A stretch of 64,000 nt of DNA from Mycteria americana (Eukaryota; Chordata; Aves; Ciconiiformes; Ciconiidae), in contig NC_134368.1 of assembly GCF_035582795.1 (NCBI RefSeq), positions 42,337,501-42,401,500 of the forward strand, in the 5' to 3' direction. Position 1 is the stretch's first letter, and every line of letters starts with the position of its first letter. The notes under the pieces were generated by a model. The model was not told where the DNA came from. It searched no databases and worked only from the letters and a program-made list of their open reading frames with translations. Positions 25,663 to 37,851 of this stretch are shown here, piece by piece. Both the position numbers and the translations under genes were made by a program.

Positions 25663-27060
25663 ACAAAGCTGTTGCTGGAGACTACAAACATCCCCAAGAC
25701 TTTCCAGACTAGCAGATGAGAAAGAGCTGATGAATAAGACATTGGTAAGGCAAGGGAACCTAGATAACAAGATCTATTCCATTCCTAGAGGATCAGGGCC
25801 AGGAAGCAGCGGCCGGCCCCTGCAGAGGCTGTCTAGGTTCCAGTTCCTGCATGCCTCGTGGCACGGGTCTGACCTAAAGTGGGACTTGACTGGAGAACAT
25901 TAGAAGTAGCGTTACACACTGTGACTGGCAAATTGGCAACGTGGCATCATCTTCAGACTGTTCTTTACTTGGGATGATGAAAACCGGGAGCTGTGCTGAT
26001 GGTCACTGGAGGGCTCATCAGATGAGACGTTTCTAAGCACACTAAGGAGTTTTTACTTCTTTCTGTTCTAGATGGAATGGTAGGACAGGGGAATTACTCT
26101 TAAAGTCACGCTAATTAATTGTAAGTGAATGGCCAGCTCTGTTATGTAACAATCCCAGGATTATTATTTTTCTTTTCCTTAAAGCAGTGTCTCTCAAAAA
26201 GCTCAGCGGCAACCCGCAGCTCTCTCACCCCACGTCCTGCTCCATGGCCTCCTCTTGCCCCCCAGGCCCCAAGGCACGGAGGAGACCTCAGCTGCCAGGA
26301 TACCCCAGAGCGGGCTGCAGCCTCCCCCCCCCCCCCAACTCTGCCGCTGTTTGCATTTCCAGACCCGGTCTGCCCTTCCCTTCCAGACCTGGCCCAAATG
26401 CCCTGTCTTCACAGGAGGGAGGGTTACTGCTGTTTGGGATTGGGGGCCAGAGCATTTGGGGAAGCCCAGTGGAGGCCAAGGCAAGCACACCTGAGAGGTG
26501 CTGCTCCCCAGGGTGCCCGGAGGCTCACGGCAAAACTGCTTCTCACACCCCCATCTCCATCCTCCTTTTCCCTTGCCTGCCAGCTTTGAGAATCGCACCA
26601 CTCAGAGTAACGTCCTTTCTTTTTGATGCAATTACCCTGCAGGTCAGCAGCAGGCTCCTCATCCTCTGCTCAAAAACATAACATGGTGTAAACAACCTCT
26701 TATGGGGAAGGAGAAAGAGGAGAGACGATTACAGAAGCACAAAGATGCAGATGGGATGTTCAGCTCTTTGCACGTCGAAGAGGAGCATGATTTCCAGCTG
26801 CAGCGAGACAGCATCTTCTTTGCACCTCTACATGACATTACTGCAGCTCGCACTGCAGAGGCTGTGCTAGCAGGCTGTTCCCTTGTGCAAAATATAGACA
26901 CCCGCCAGGCACGGAGCTCCTGGAAGATCTCTTCCCCTTTGATCCCAACCCCAAATGGTCCGTTGCACTACACAGCACAGCTCTGTAAACCCCCTTACTC
27001 AAATCAGCACTTTTTCTGTCCAGCTCACTAATTTTATTCTTTTTTCCTCCTCTATTTTAA

Positions 27061-27069
27061 ATATATGTG

Positions 27070-27100
<31 letters not shown>

Positions 27101-27101
27101 T
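27061..27101 (+). repeat. (TG)n(TA)n dinucleotide repeat
   Basis: Six TG units are followed by about ten TA units. Confidence 0.93.
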
Positions 27102-27289
27102 TACCACAGTAGTTCTCATTAATGAATCCTTTATGTCTTGCAACTCCTGCAGAGCTGATAATTTGCAAGAAAAATAACGGTTGAAGCATCCCATGGAATA
27201 CTTTGAAACCAATTTGTGAAACTGTGAGCGTGCCAATTGTTCAAACGGAGCTTTTCTAATCTTTTCATCTGCAGCGGAACCAAACTTAC

Positions 27290-27760
27290 GCCCAGCTTGA
27301 GCCGCGCCGCGTAGCTGTGACTGCTTAGGTAAGTCATACAACACCATCTTCCCCGGCAAGAAAGCACTTCCCTTTGGAAGAGAGACATAAATCTCCCCGG
27401 AGAGTGAATTTCAAACCTCTGGGCTGCTAGATGGCCTGGATGCTTGCTGAAAGCAGACGTTAAGTAAAGAGCCTGCATTTAGGAACGGCACAGCTGGCCG
27501 CGGCATTTCCTCCTCCCCTCCCCTGCCGCTCAGCTCGCTCCAGGTATGGCGCAGACTTGGACACACCGGCTGTCTCGGGGAGCTCATCCCCTCTGATCCG
27601 GGTCGGGGGAGATGCCCCAGGCTGCCGGTCCCTCAGCGGGACCCCATGGAGCAGAGGGACCCGCAGGGGAGGCTTCCCAAAGGCACGGCCCCTCTTCCCC
27701 ACGCAGCAAATGACCCGTCTTGCAGGGGAAGGTTAGGTACGGTGGGGTAGTTTTCCCTTC
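27290..27760. promoter_or_regulatory. GC- and CpG-enriched block
   Basis: A moderate CpG cluster begins at GCCGCGCCGCG (about 27301) and is clearer from 27,495 to 27,700. It is the first of the series running to 34.1 kb. Confidence 0.4.
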
Positions 27761-28554
27761 CCAGTGAAGGTACTGGGGAGGGAGACATGGGAGCTGTACG
27801 CATTTTTCTGTCAGAACCGCTACGCTGCAGCCGGTTTACTTTTAATATTATTTGCGTGCACATGTTCAATACGTCCTTGCAAGTGCCACAGTGAGACTAT
27901 GATAGAAGGTATGTATAAACCAAAATACGTAAAATAAGTAATTCTTCATAATTCAATATGACATCCTTCCTTTAATTTAAACCTAATCAGGGAATAAGAA
28001 AGTAAAAACAGCTGTAAGCATTCACGTTACATCTCTCCGGGGAAATGTACATAAAGTTAGGATTTGTTTTCACCCAATGGAAATTTTGCGATTTCACACA
28101 GCCACTCTTTTTGTTTAAGCTGCTTCTTTATTACATTTTCCATAACAGAATTTACAATCTCCACAAAATAAAAAGCAATTCCTCTGCATTTTCCTTGGGC
28201 GACTCTCTTGCCCTGCCTTCTCCCGCTCAAAACATGAAAAGATTAAACACATAAGTGTTTCTAGTAATCTGGCTATCTCGGCCATAAATTCAACAGGCAG
28301 GAAAGTTTTTTTTTTTTTTTTATCGGTAAAATATGCCTGGAAACTGCACACGGCCCGGCACGATGCACGCGTTTCGTTTTTTTTACCATTCATACGGTAA
28401 ATAAGCTTTTAACAAACCACATCCAAAGGCCTTTTAAAGCTCTCTTCTCTGCATATATCAATCCTGGCCAGCAGCTCAGAACTAAAATGCACGGTGAGCT
28501 CAGAAGCGAACACTTCCAATGATTAAAATGTTCCACCGAGCATTCCAGTGAGGA

Positions 28555-28772
28555 GATGCCGGCGGAGAGCACGAGGGAATGCGAGACCTTGCAGCACAGA
28601 AGGACACGGCCCCTGGACCGCGGCCGCTCGACAATACCTCGGCTATTAAAGGGAGCAGGGAGGGATCCAACGGCAGCGCGACACAAGCAGAAGCCTGTAT
28701 CCTCTGCATCCAGCGGGAAGCGAATAATCCGATTACGGCCTTCAGTCTCTTTCAAAGTCGGTCGCTAACGCA
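28555..28772. promoter_or_regulatory. Orphan CpG-rich block
   Basis: By eye about 20 CpG in roughly 215 bases, including a GCGGCCGC site, inside AT-rich intergenic sequence. No open frame I recognise overlaps it. It could be a distal regulatory element or the start of a noncoding transcript. Confidence 0.5.
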
Positions 28773-29437
28773 TGTTTTGAGAAAAATGCTTCACTGCTGA
28801 AGCTCGCTCAAATAAACCGCACGGTATTTGTGAACAGCGATGCCTTATGAGTCCATAGTTAATACTAGCAACGGCCTCTTAATCTGTACTTAATAATCTT
28901 CTGGCAGAGTGAAAGGCTGACCCAAGGCAAAGTTTAATGATCAAACTGGCAATTAGAGCTATTGGTAACAACTCATTTTTTCTGCAAATGCGCTTTCCAC
29001 GGTGGGAAGTGCAACTATTAAATTTCCAGACATTTTTCACTACATTTAAAAAAAGGAGACATTACCAACCATAAATACTACGTGAGATTGTATCTGACGT
29101 TAAACCCAGGACCAGTGGCAAGACCTTGCAGAAAAAGGCAATAGATGCAATTGTGACATTTGGCTATGGTCACAGCCATGAGTGTTTTCTTCTTCACATA
29201 CAGGAGGAACTTAAGGAAAAAACACTGTAAATTTTCCCTCACAGCAAAAGACTTTGAACTTGCCCTTGTAGACGAAAAAACCCACAATGCTACCAACAAG
29301 CATCACCTCTTGAGAGCCCACTGCCTTCAGTGGTACTGCCCAGAGGACAGAAACAGGCCTTGCCAGCCTAATCCCCCCAAGTATGTAAGTACCTCCCTGA
29401 GCTAAACAAGAGGTTTCAGTGGGACTATTCACGGCAC

Positions 29438-29735
29438 ATAACCGGGCACGCGTGTCACTCTCTGCGGCGCGGGAGCCCAGGAGGGCGACTTCCGACGCCT
29501 TCAGGGCTATCGAAATTGTTCTCCCCCGAGGCAGGGGGAATTTTGCAGCCACTGACTTTCACGGGTGCAGCGTGGTGGGGCCAGCGTCAAACACGGCCGA
29601 ATGCTCCTCTCCATGCCTCCAGAGACATTGGCCATTCAGCATCGCAGCCGGATGACACCAAGCCATTCTGCTGCCGACAGGCTCGGGGGAGAGGGTGAAG
29701 GGTGGAGGAGATGCCCCTCGCGCTCGGTGGGCTCA
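29438..29735. promoter_or_regulatory. Orphan CpG-rich block
   Basis: By eye about 24 CpG in about 300 bases. It carries no recognisable coding exon. Confidence 0.45.
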
Positions 29736-31611
29736 CAGCAGTGCCACAGGCACCCCCCATCCCTCTATGTGACCGTGATTAAATCCTCCTGTAAGTCACT
29801 GGAGCGGCATCACAGACCTCTTATTATACACCTGTAATGGTAAGGTTGGAATTAAAGTGTTGACGTGCTTTTTACGAGGACAAAAATGTGCTTCTTGGAG
29901 TATGAGAGAGTTGTGGGAGGGAGAGGGAAAGAGGCAGTAGAAGGAGAGCAAGAGAAAGAAGCCAGCTGAGAAAGGCCTGGTTTTGCCCTGTTTTTAACAA
30001 TTTGCCCAGCCAATATTGTAGATTTTAAACATGTGCATCATAAACCCAGTGAATTTTTCTTCTGCTTTTTTGGAACATCCTTTTGTCTTTTTTTTCAGCA
30101 ATTACAAGTTTAATTTCAAGGGAAAGGGAAAGGGAAAAACATGAAAAGTAGGCACTCTAAAGCATATTTTACTAGACCATTAATATACACCTCAGGTATA
30201 CAGAGGAGCAAATTTGAACTTGAGGCAAGAATTAGTAGCCTACTAAAATGCATATTGTCATGTCTTAAAAATATAGTCTGTAAGAATTATTCCTCTAGTT
30301 AGCAAAGACAAAGGCATTTAGCAAATAACGAGAATACAAATGCATTTCATATACAGTAGTGTATATGTTGAAAAATACTTTTGGCCTATATCATCAAGTT
30401 AAATGATGATTAAATTAATTTGGTAGCCTATCTAGGTCCCAGACTTGTTTTCAAGAAAAATACATACACATATACAGCTATATATACATTTCCTAAGATA
30501 ATCATGATCCTGCGTACAATATACTAACATTTGTAAGACTTTTTCAATCATTATTGATAAACAGAGATAATTTTCCTTACAAATCCTAAAATTCATGTAC
30601 CCGATGCAGATCAAATCAGGACAAGCTAAATCAAATATAGTTCAAGAACAAACACAGGTACACGCAGTTCTCAGAATTAGTTTTATCTATTATCTTGACA
30701 TTCCCTCTTGTGTGGGCGATTGTTTTGTCTGTTTGTGTTCGTGTTTTCTCTTTTTGCCTTTTTTTTTTAAGCCTGGAAACTGCCACAGAAAAGTCTGGCA
30801 GCTATAACCTCCAGCTAACTACTAGCAAATGCTAACATGCTGTAAAGTGGAACATTTATACAAGATCCATCTGGTGCATACAAGTAGGAATCCAAGATTT
30901 AAAGCCATTACACTGTGCATATGCATTTACACCTTCACCAAAGTTGGCAAAAAGAGTAGATTTGACCCCATGACTCCAGTAGTAGAAGGAGGGGTGTGAA
31001 ACGTGTGCTGACCTACACTCCTCCGTCCAATTGTAGTTGTTATATACTGCTCTTTGGCATGTTACATCCCAGGCTTCATGCCAGGAGTAAATTAGTCCAG
31101 TCCTGAACTTGCCTATCAGAAATTAAATAGTACAAGAGTGAAACATGCCTATAAAGTATTAGAGTAGCTGAGCATTTTCTTTTGATCAGTCTTACAGCTT
31201 TAAAAGGGCAGTCCGCCGGGGCTGGTAAAACCAGCAATACTCCCATCAAAAGGACGTCTCAGCTGACTCTTTTTGCCATAACTGAACAGTAAGGAGGGAA
31301 AACCCGCTTTAAGCTTTTTCGTTATTCTTCATGAAGCTTAGGCTTGCTCAACCATATGCCTAACGTTTTAGTATTTTTCTGCTCGGTACATTCCCGTCAC
31401 CTCAGGCAGAGTGGACCTGGGTTTGTCAGCAATATTTTGCTTTATTTTTTATACAGGAGGTATATAGAAAATATGCAGAAATGAAAACAAGGTACGCACG
31501 AATTAATGACAAACATAGCCATCATCATGATAAAAAAGGGGGAAAAAAAAGGTTGAAGGAAAAGGGTACATTTACACTCCCGGTGAAATCCCGATTTTTG
31601 TTGGGAAGCAA

Positions 31612-31862
31612 ACCCCGATGCTTAAGGCATTCATTAATGCCCTCTGCCGTCCGGCTTGGCGAATTTCAGCGAACGTTGACCACCTCTCCCGAAGAGAAGC
31701 ACCGGCTCAGAAAGCCGCTGAGGGTAACCGAGATTTCTCGGTTTGCGCGCATTTCCCCCCCTGCGAGACGCAGCGCAGCCGTAGCTCCAGCCCACCGCAT
31801 CACGCGAGGATTTCTGCCCGCACCCCAAAACCGCGAGCCCGTTCCTCTGCAGGCACGGCCCC
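31612..31862. promoter_or_regulatory. Orphan CpG-rich block
   Basis: By eye nearly 30 CpG in about 250 bases, the densest of the group. The overlapping 150- and 116-codon frames show no known domain. Confidence 0.5.
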
Positions 31863-32662
31863 TTCCTCAGCCTGGGCATTTCAACACCAGGTGGCACCAA
31901 ATAACAAGTTTCAATGGAGTGTGGCCTTTTTGAAAAAGCTGGTGAAAAGGTCTCACAGAAATGTGTGACAGTGTAAGAAACAAACCAAACCAAAACACAC
32001 ACGCAACCACAAACAACCACCAAACCTCCGCATGAATCTGGGGTGAGCTCACCAAGAGCAGTGCCTCCATCTAGACGGAGACGGGAAGGGACGGCAGGGC
32101 GGCTGGGCAGCCCAGGCTCTACCTGCCTGTGCAGATGCTCACCCCGGGACCTGACAGCAGTAACTGTCTCAGTAGCTCACAACAAACACATATCCCTCCT
32201 AATTAACTGCTGCAAAGTCACCAGGTTTTTGAGTGGGGCTCTCCTTGCCACCAACATTGGCTAACGCTGCTCAATCTGATAGTAACACGCCAACGAGAGC
32301 GAGAGCAGTACCTTGGGAGAGGAGCAATCATGCTTTTAGAGCATATAAGCGCAGACGGGACATGCTGGACAACCAACAGACACGATTTCTAGCCCCACGC
32401 TTTGGTCAGCCTGACAGCCTGCCCTCTTTGCAATAGCTTAACCACCAAATTTTGCACGCTCAGCACAAAACTGGGTCACGTGTTACCGGGCTGCGATGGG
32501 GTAGACAGGGTGGTGCTTTCTCCCTTGCAGAATATTGATCAGAAGACAAATAACACAGGAGGATGAACTGGCTGGTTTGCTTTTATCAACGTTTCCATAT
32601 TCAATTATACTTTTAGAAGCATTGTAACTGTACCTGGTATGGAGGCATGGCACTGTGGTGTT

Positions 32663-33432
32663 TCACAGAATCATAACATTATTGAAAGGGACTTTTGGAA
32701 GTCACAGACTGCAGTCGTCCTGCTCAGCGCAGGGCTAACTTAAGCTAGACCAGGCAGTTCAGTGGCTTTTCCTATGAAGTTTTGGAAACCTCTAAGGCAG
32801 AAATCCTAGAGTATCTCTGGCCAATGTGTTCCAGTTCTCTGCCACTCCCATACGCAGTCAGGGTTTCCCTTGTTGCGACTTGCCATGCATTTGTTAATAC
32901 ACACTCCTGGGAAGAGCCTGGCTCTATCTCCTCAACGCTCCTCCCCATCTCTGGGGGGTCCCCCCAAAGCCTTTTCCTCCTGAGGTTGAGCAAACCCAGC
33001 CTCTCCACGCACATCATCTGCTCCAGCCCCCAAACCACACTGGCTGCTCTCCACCATCCTCCCTCCAGTTTGCTGCCTCCCCCTTGGACTGTGGAGCCCA
33101 AACCCAGGTGGAGTGCCCCAGATGCAGCCTCTAAGCACCAGGAGGGGAATCACTTCTTGCTCCCAGAGCTCAGTAGATGTTCAGCCCTTCACCAGCACCA
33201 GGGCACAGCGCTGGCTCACGCCCAGCGTGGTCTGCCAGCACCCACGTGTCCTCTGCTGCTAAACTGCCCAGGGCTTGTCCGTCCCCAGCCTGCGCTGGTG
33301 CATGGTGTTACTCCAGCCCTGGTACAGGGCTGGGCATTTGTCTGTACTGAACTTCTTGAGGTTGGTGCTGCCCCGTTCCTCCAGCCTGTGGAGGTCCCAC
33401 TGAACAGCTGCTCAGGCCTCCAGTGGGTCAAC
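32663..33432 (-). mobile_element. CR1 LINE fragment
   Basis: The + strand opens with CACAGAATCATAAC, the complement of the CR1 3'-terminal ATTCTATG-type repeat, and continues through diverged CR1 sequence. It ends near the block corresponding to GTACTGAACTTCTTGAGGTT and TCCTCCAGCCTGTGGAGGTC. The element is on the minus strand and 5'-truncated. It explains a 250-codon open frame on the + strand, which is not a gene. Confidence 0.88.
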
Positions 33433-33619
33433 CAGGCCCTCAGAAAATGTTTCTTGTTTAACAAAATCAGAAATAATTGGATTAGGAAAAACATTAAACA
33501 GCCAGGACAAATGCAGAACACTGTTACCTGTTAGGTAGCCATAAATCCCTATATTGGTCACAGTGAAGTTACTTCGAATTTTCATTGATATAACCAATAA
33601 AGTTATTCTGGTTGGACTT

Positions 33620-33646
33620 TGTGTGTGTGTGCGTGCGCACACGTGC
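33620..33646 (+). repeat. (TG)n(CG) alternating purine-pyrimidine tract
   Basis: TGTGTGTGTGCGTGCGCACA is a strictly alternating stretch with Z-DNA potential, just past the 3' side of the 32.7-kb CR1 block. Confidence 0.85.
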
Positions 33647-33984
33647 AAGAAAAGCCCACCTGAAGACCACCATGTAAGTGGTTGAGAAGCCGCAATACTG
33701 CAGTAGGTGGATTTCCAAACTGAGGGAAAGGCAATCCTGATTACACAAAGTTAATACAGTTATTTGAATAATCGTCTTTTACATGCCACAGGTGCTCAAG
33801 CCAATGCCAATTATTTAATTTCGTTTCCTTTGCGAGATGAGAAGGGGAGCGATCAGAACTTATATACTCACATCTTGCTAATGGACAGAGGTTGCTCTTG
33901 AACTCACAAGCAGACACTTAACCCTGAAGCTTCCTCAGGTTTTGACTGTAAAAGAAGTTCAAGCCGTTATTAGAGATTGCCCAC

Positions 33985-34142
33985 CAGATGGGGCGCGGAT
34001 ATCCCGGGCAGAGGGTCGCTCCCCTTCGGGGGGAAGATGCGACCGTGGGTACCAGCTCTCTCAGGCTGCGCATCCCCAGAGCCTCGGGGCAGAGCAACCG
34101 GGAGGCACCGATGTTCTCCGCAGCTGCGCAGCGGGAGGCAGG
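33985..34142. promoter_or_regulatory. Orphan CpG-rich block
   Basis: By eye about 17 CpG in about 155 bases, sharply bounded by AT-rich sequence on both sides. Confidence 0.45.
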
Positions 34143-36977
34143 AATAAATACACCTTATTAGCTACAAAAATATATATGTTCCTACTCTACACACATGCTG
34201 TATGACCATTATGCTAGCAAGCTAACCCTATGGACAGATTCACAATTATCACGATGTAATTTCTCCAGGCAATGGCAGGTTTGGGGCTGTGATTAGCAGA
34301 GTCAGAACAAGCAAAAAACCAGCACAAAGTCACAGACATGTGCCACCTGTCGGATCAGCTAAAAAAGTTGTGTACAAGTCAGGCTTTAACTAATAAAAAT
34401 AATTTTAAAAGCGAATTCATTTTGAAAAAAGTCAAACAGCCTGCTTCAGAAATGGCCATAAGGAAAGCCAGTTATGCACTTACCACTGCATTTTGCAGGT
34501 GAAGTTGTCCAAATCATATAAACCTCACTGCTTTCTGATACAGTAACGAGGTACATTTTCTATGCAATGTGTTTCCTGTGATGCCTCCTCTTTCCTTTCC
34601 GATTTACACTGCTGGGGCACAATTCAAATCGGAGGTGGAGACCATGCCTGTCAGATTCTCTGTACCTAGACGTCTTCAGACCTTCAATTAGGCCATGAAC
34701 CTTTTAAAATGTTTTCTTTCATAATGAGCAATCAGGCAGCAGTCTTGAATTTCATGTCCTTAAATGGCAGAATTGGCGTCCTTCCTAAATTCAGTAGCAT
34801 TAGAGGTGCTCTCTCTCTCCACCGCTGAAGAGCAAAGTGCGTTGCTGAAACTTCCTTCCTCTAAGCAGAAGTTCAGGAAGGATGGAAGGAGTGATGCAAT
34901 TCTGCAAACTTCAGACTTAATATCTGCACGTAAGGATTACTGTTTAGGGTGGTGATGATCATGGGCATAAGAAATTGAATACCAGCTTCAGTAAATAACA
35001 ACTTTTACATTTTCTTCTGTGGCAGTTGCACTGTTCTCCACTGGCCATTAATATCTAAAGCAAGTAATGATTTAGGTTATATTTTTACTTTTGACAGGGC
35101 AAAAAAAGTTTAAAGGATCTATTTTTAAGAATTCCTTATTAGCCAAATCTCCCACTCATCTGCTCTGAAACTGCCTGTCTTACCAAGAAACAAATTCTGC
35201 TCTTCCTCCATTCACGCATAGTTCCATAAAGACAAATTAAAATAAGCAAATATTACTTACATGAGTAAAAGGTTGCAAGATTGGACACCAATCTCACAAT
35301 ATGCAGAACTGGAGATCAGATCCCTCTGATAAAAGGTCAAGGGCATATTGCTACAAAGCATTTCTTATTCGAGCAAGTCATATAAAGAACTTTTCTCAGA
35401 GAGCTACTCACATGAACAACGTGACAAGACCAGGTTCTTGTGTATTATGTGAACTTAGATACTTCCAAAGTTATAAATCCTATGGCAATGATACAGTGCT
35501 TGCCTGCTAGAATTAAAAAAGATTTTTTTTTAAAATTACATTCTACAGAATTTTGCTATAACTTCTCATTTTTCTTTTTAACCAAACCCCCCTACTTTTC
35601 AAAAGAGATTGATGTTTAATAATGTATGCATTAAACTAGCAGACTGTACACCTAGAAAAAAAATTAAAAATCAGTGCTTTTGTGCCACCGTTATATCATT
35701 AGCACGTAAGCTGCAAATTTAAGCAATAACAGGCCAGAGTTACAAAAAGGCTTAATTACTTTAATCTAAAACTGTGATCAAAACTCTCTCTATCCGAAGC
35801 CTAGCATTCCTCCCAGTGGTCACCCTTAGGGCCCAGTCCGGTTGGTGTCCTCCAGATCACCGAACAAATTGCAAGGGGAACACCATGTTTCATGCAATAG
35901 CTCACCCACAACGACCACAAAGATCAGCCTGGGTGGAATTAGTCATGCTTCAGTTTGGCCATCTAGAACTGAGATTTCTGATCTGCAATTGCCAGCTCGT
36001 CTTGCCTGTAATAGAGACAAGTTATTCTCTCCTCTTCCCCTTCCATAAACAGAAAAGTAATTATGCAAAACACAACAGCTGCCAATTATCCTACACAAAC
36101 TATACCCTACTGCTTAGAGTACTCTCTTACGTTGCAGAGAAAGGAATTGCCTCTCTTATCTTGGTAAAGGTGGCTAACTACTGAACTACTGCATGGTTCC
36201 CTTCCCAGCTCAAGGAAAGGGAAGGGCAGATTCTTGCTTTCTTTTCAAGTGAGAGAGTTTAGGCTTCTGCCTCCAAAAAATACTGGGCTATGGGGGCTCT
36301 TAAAACCCCTGGTATATTTAATCTGTAAGGTCTCACATGATGGATACAGCCACAGACTTTAGATCTTCCTGAACTCTATGGTCTTTCTCCGCTCAACTTC
36401 TTTCTAACCTTTTGATCTTGTGCAGGAACACCTTCTCCATCCATCTGGCAACAACATTACTCTTTATGGACTAATCTTTCCACACAAAACCTTTTTTGTT
36501 AAAGATCTCATTCCTTAGGAAAAGTCGTCAAGGAAGGAAGTTCCTCACAGTTCCTACCTCCCCCTCCCATACATATCTTGCATACTTTTAATGATGATAA
36601 TAGACCAAGGGCAGATGTTCCACAGAGCTGGTACATCCTTATCCCCCTCCTTTATTAGCCACCCCGAGCAGAACTAAGCCTTGGGGTTTAAATTTAAGAC
36701 AGATCCCAGCCACTGAGCAGCCAGTGCCAAAACAACCTATAAATGACATGTACCCTCTTCAAAGCATAAATTAGGAAAACAAAAGCCTAAAGCAATATGT
36801 GATGCCTACTAAAGTGACTTTTTTAGAAAAATCGTTACCTATCTAGTGATTAAGTGTGACCAGTCAGGGAGAAATTGTGGTCACTGGAAGGCTGATTTAT
36901 TCCACTCCAGAATCCACCTTTGGTATGCAGCTACGGTGTGCTGTCAACAGCATTCATACTTGTACAGTTTAAATGCT

Positions 36978-36988
36978 GGGGGGGGGGG
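36978..36988 (+). repeat. 11-base G run
   Basis: A homopolymer of 11 G. Similar runs occur at 32-41 (10 G) and 26324-26336 (13 C). The exact lengths may be uncertain in any assembly. Confidence 0.85.
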
Positions 36989-37821
36989 AGTGTTGTCTGA
37001 CCTTTTACGTGTCATAGGACAGTGATAGAAAAGGAATAGCAAAAAGAGATAAGAAAAAGGAGCAAATCATCTAAGGCCTATTTTTCACATTATATTTTTC
37101 ATATTAGGCTCATCATCAAGTAATAAGAGAGCAGAAATGAATCCTTATCCAAAAGGAGAACTTACCAAGTCATTAATTACATAAGATGTACCATGGAGAA
37201 GGCAAGCAAAGAAAAGGGCATTACAGTAAACACTGCAGGAGTATTCAAACCATGAGAGTCTTCACGCTTTTCAGCAAATCCAGCTTCACAGTATACAATT
37301 AACAATGAATTACATTCCTATTGGATAACTAAAAGCCCTCAAGAACTGGCAGAATGAGGACTAGGATTTAAGTAAGCCTTCCTATGTTTATTCAGTTGGT
37401 GAGAAAGCAAACCCAAGATATTTAATGCAAACAGCTTTCAAGCATGAACTCCTCATGATGAATTTATAAATGGTGAATATTCACCACCTAGAAGTCAGGT
37501 TGCTTCTTTGCATGCCGGTTATTTTCAAGCACAGATTTGTCAAACTGTACAAACTCTTCTAGTGACTGTGCTGAGACAGCTTATATTTCAGGGTATAAAA
37601 AATGGTCTCCCTGAACTGTGCATGCTAATGTGCTGGCACTGACAAAAGCAATCTGGTAAAATTGACTCAGAATTAACAAAGTTCAACAGTGAGGAACAGC
37701 ATGGGCAAGAGGGGTTAAACGTAATGACAACTCAAATAATCATTATCACTTGAGTTGTGAATCCCAAGGAGACAGTCCCATTACAGGACAACAAAACAGA
37801 CAAAAATATGTAGGAAACAGG

Positions 37822-37851
37822 GAACTGGTTAACCTTTTGAACCAGTTAACC
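37822..37851 (+). repeat. AACTGGTT / AACCAGTT inverted repeat with GTTAAC cores
   Basis: GAACTGGTTAACC is followed by GAACCAGTTAACCAG. AACTGGTT and AACCAGTT are exact reverse complements. No function is established. Confidence 0.5.

Larger units (their letters stand above)
24506..27289. other. Intergenic, no gene seen
   Basis: Includes the ATT repeat at 25.6 kb and a C-rich patch at 26,200-26,600 with overlapping 130-165-codon frames in four phases, a pattern typical of GC bias and not of coding. Confidence 0.7.

Noticed and set aside
26125-26681. Frames of 154 and 164 codons in two phases, plus a 132-codon minus frame
   Set aside because: They overlap each other across a C-rich patch with a 13-base C run; typical of reduced stop frequency in GC-rich DNA.
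32782-33534. Open frame of 250 codons on the + strand
   Set aside because: It is antisense to a CR1 LINE fragment and shows CR1 consensus blocks in reverse complement.
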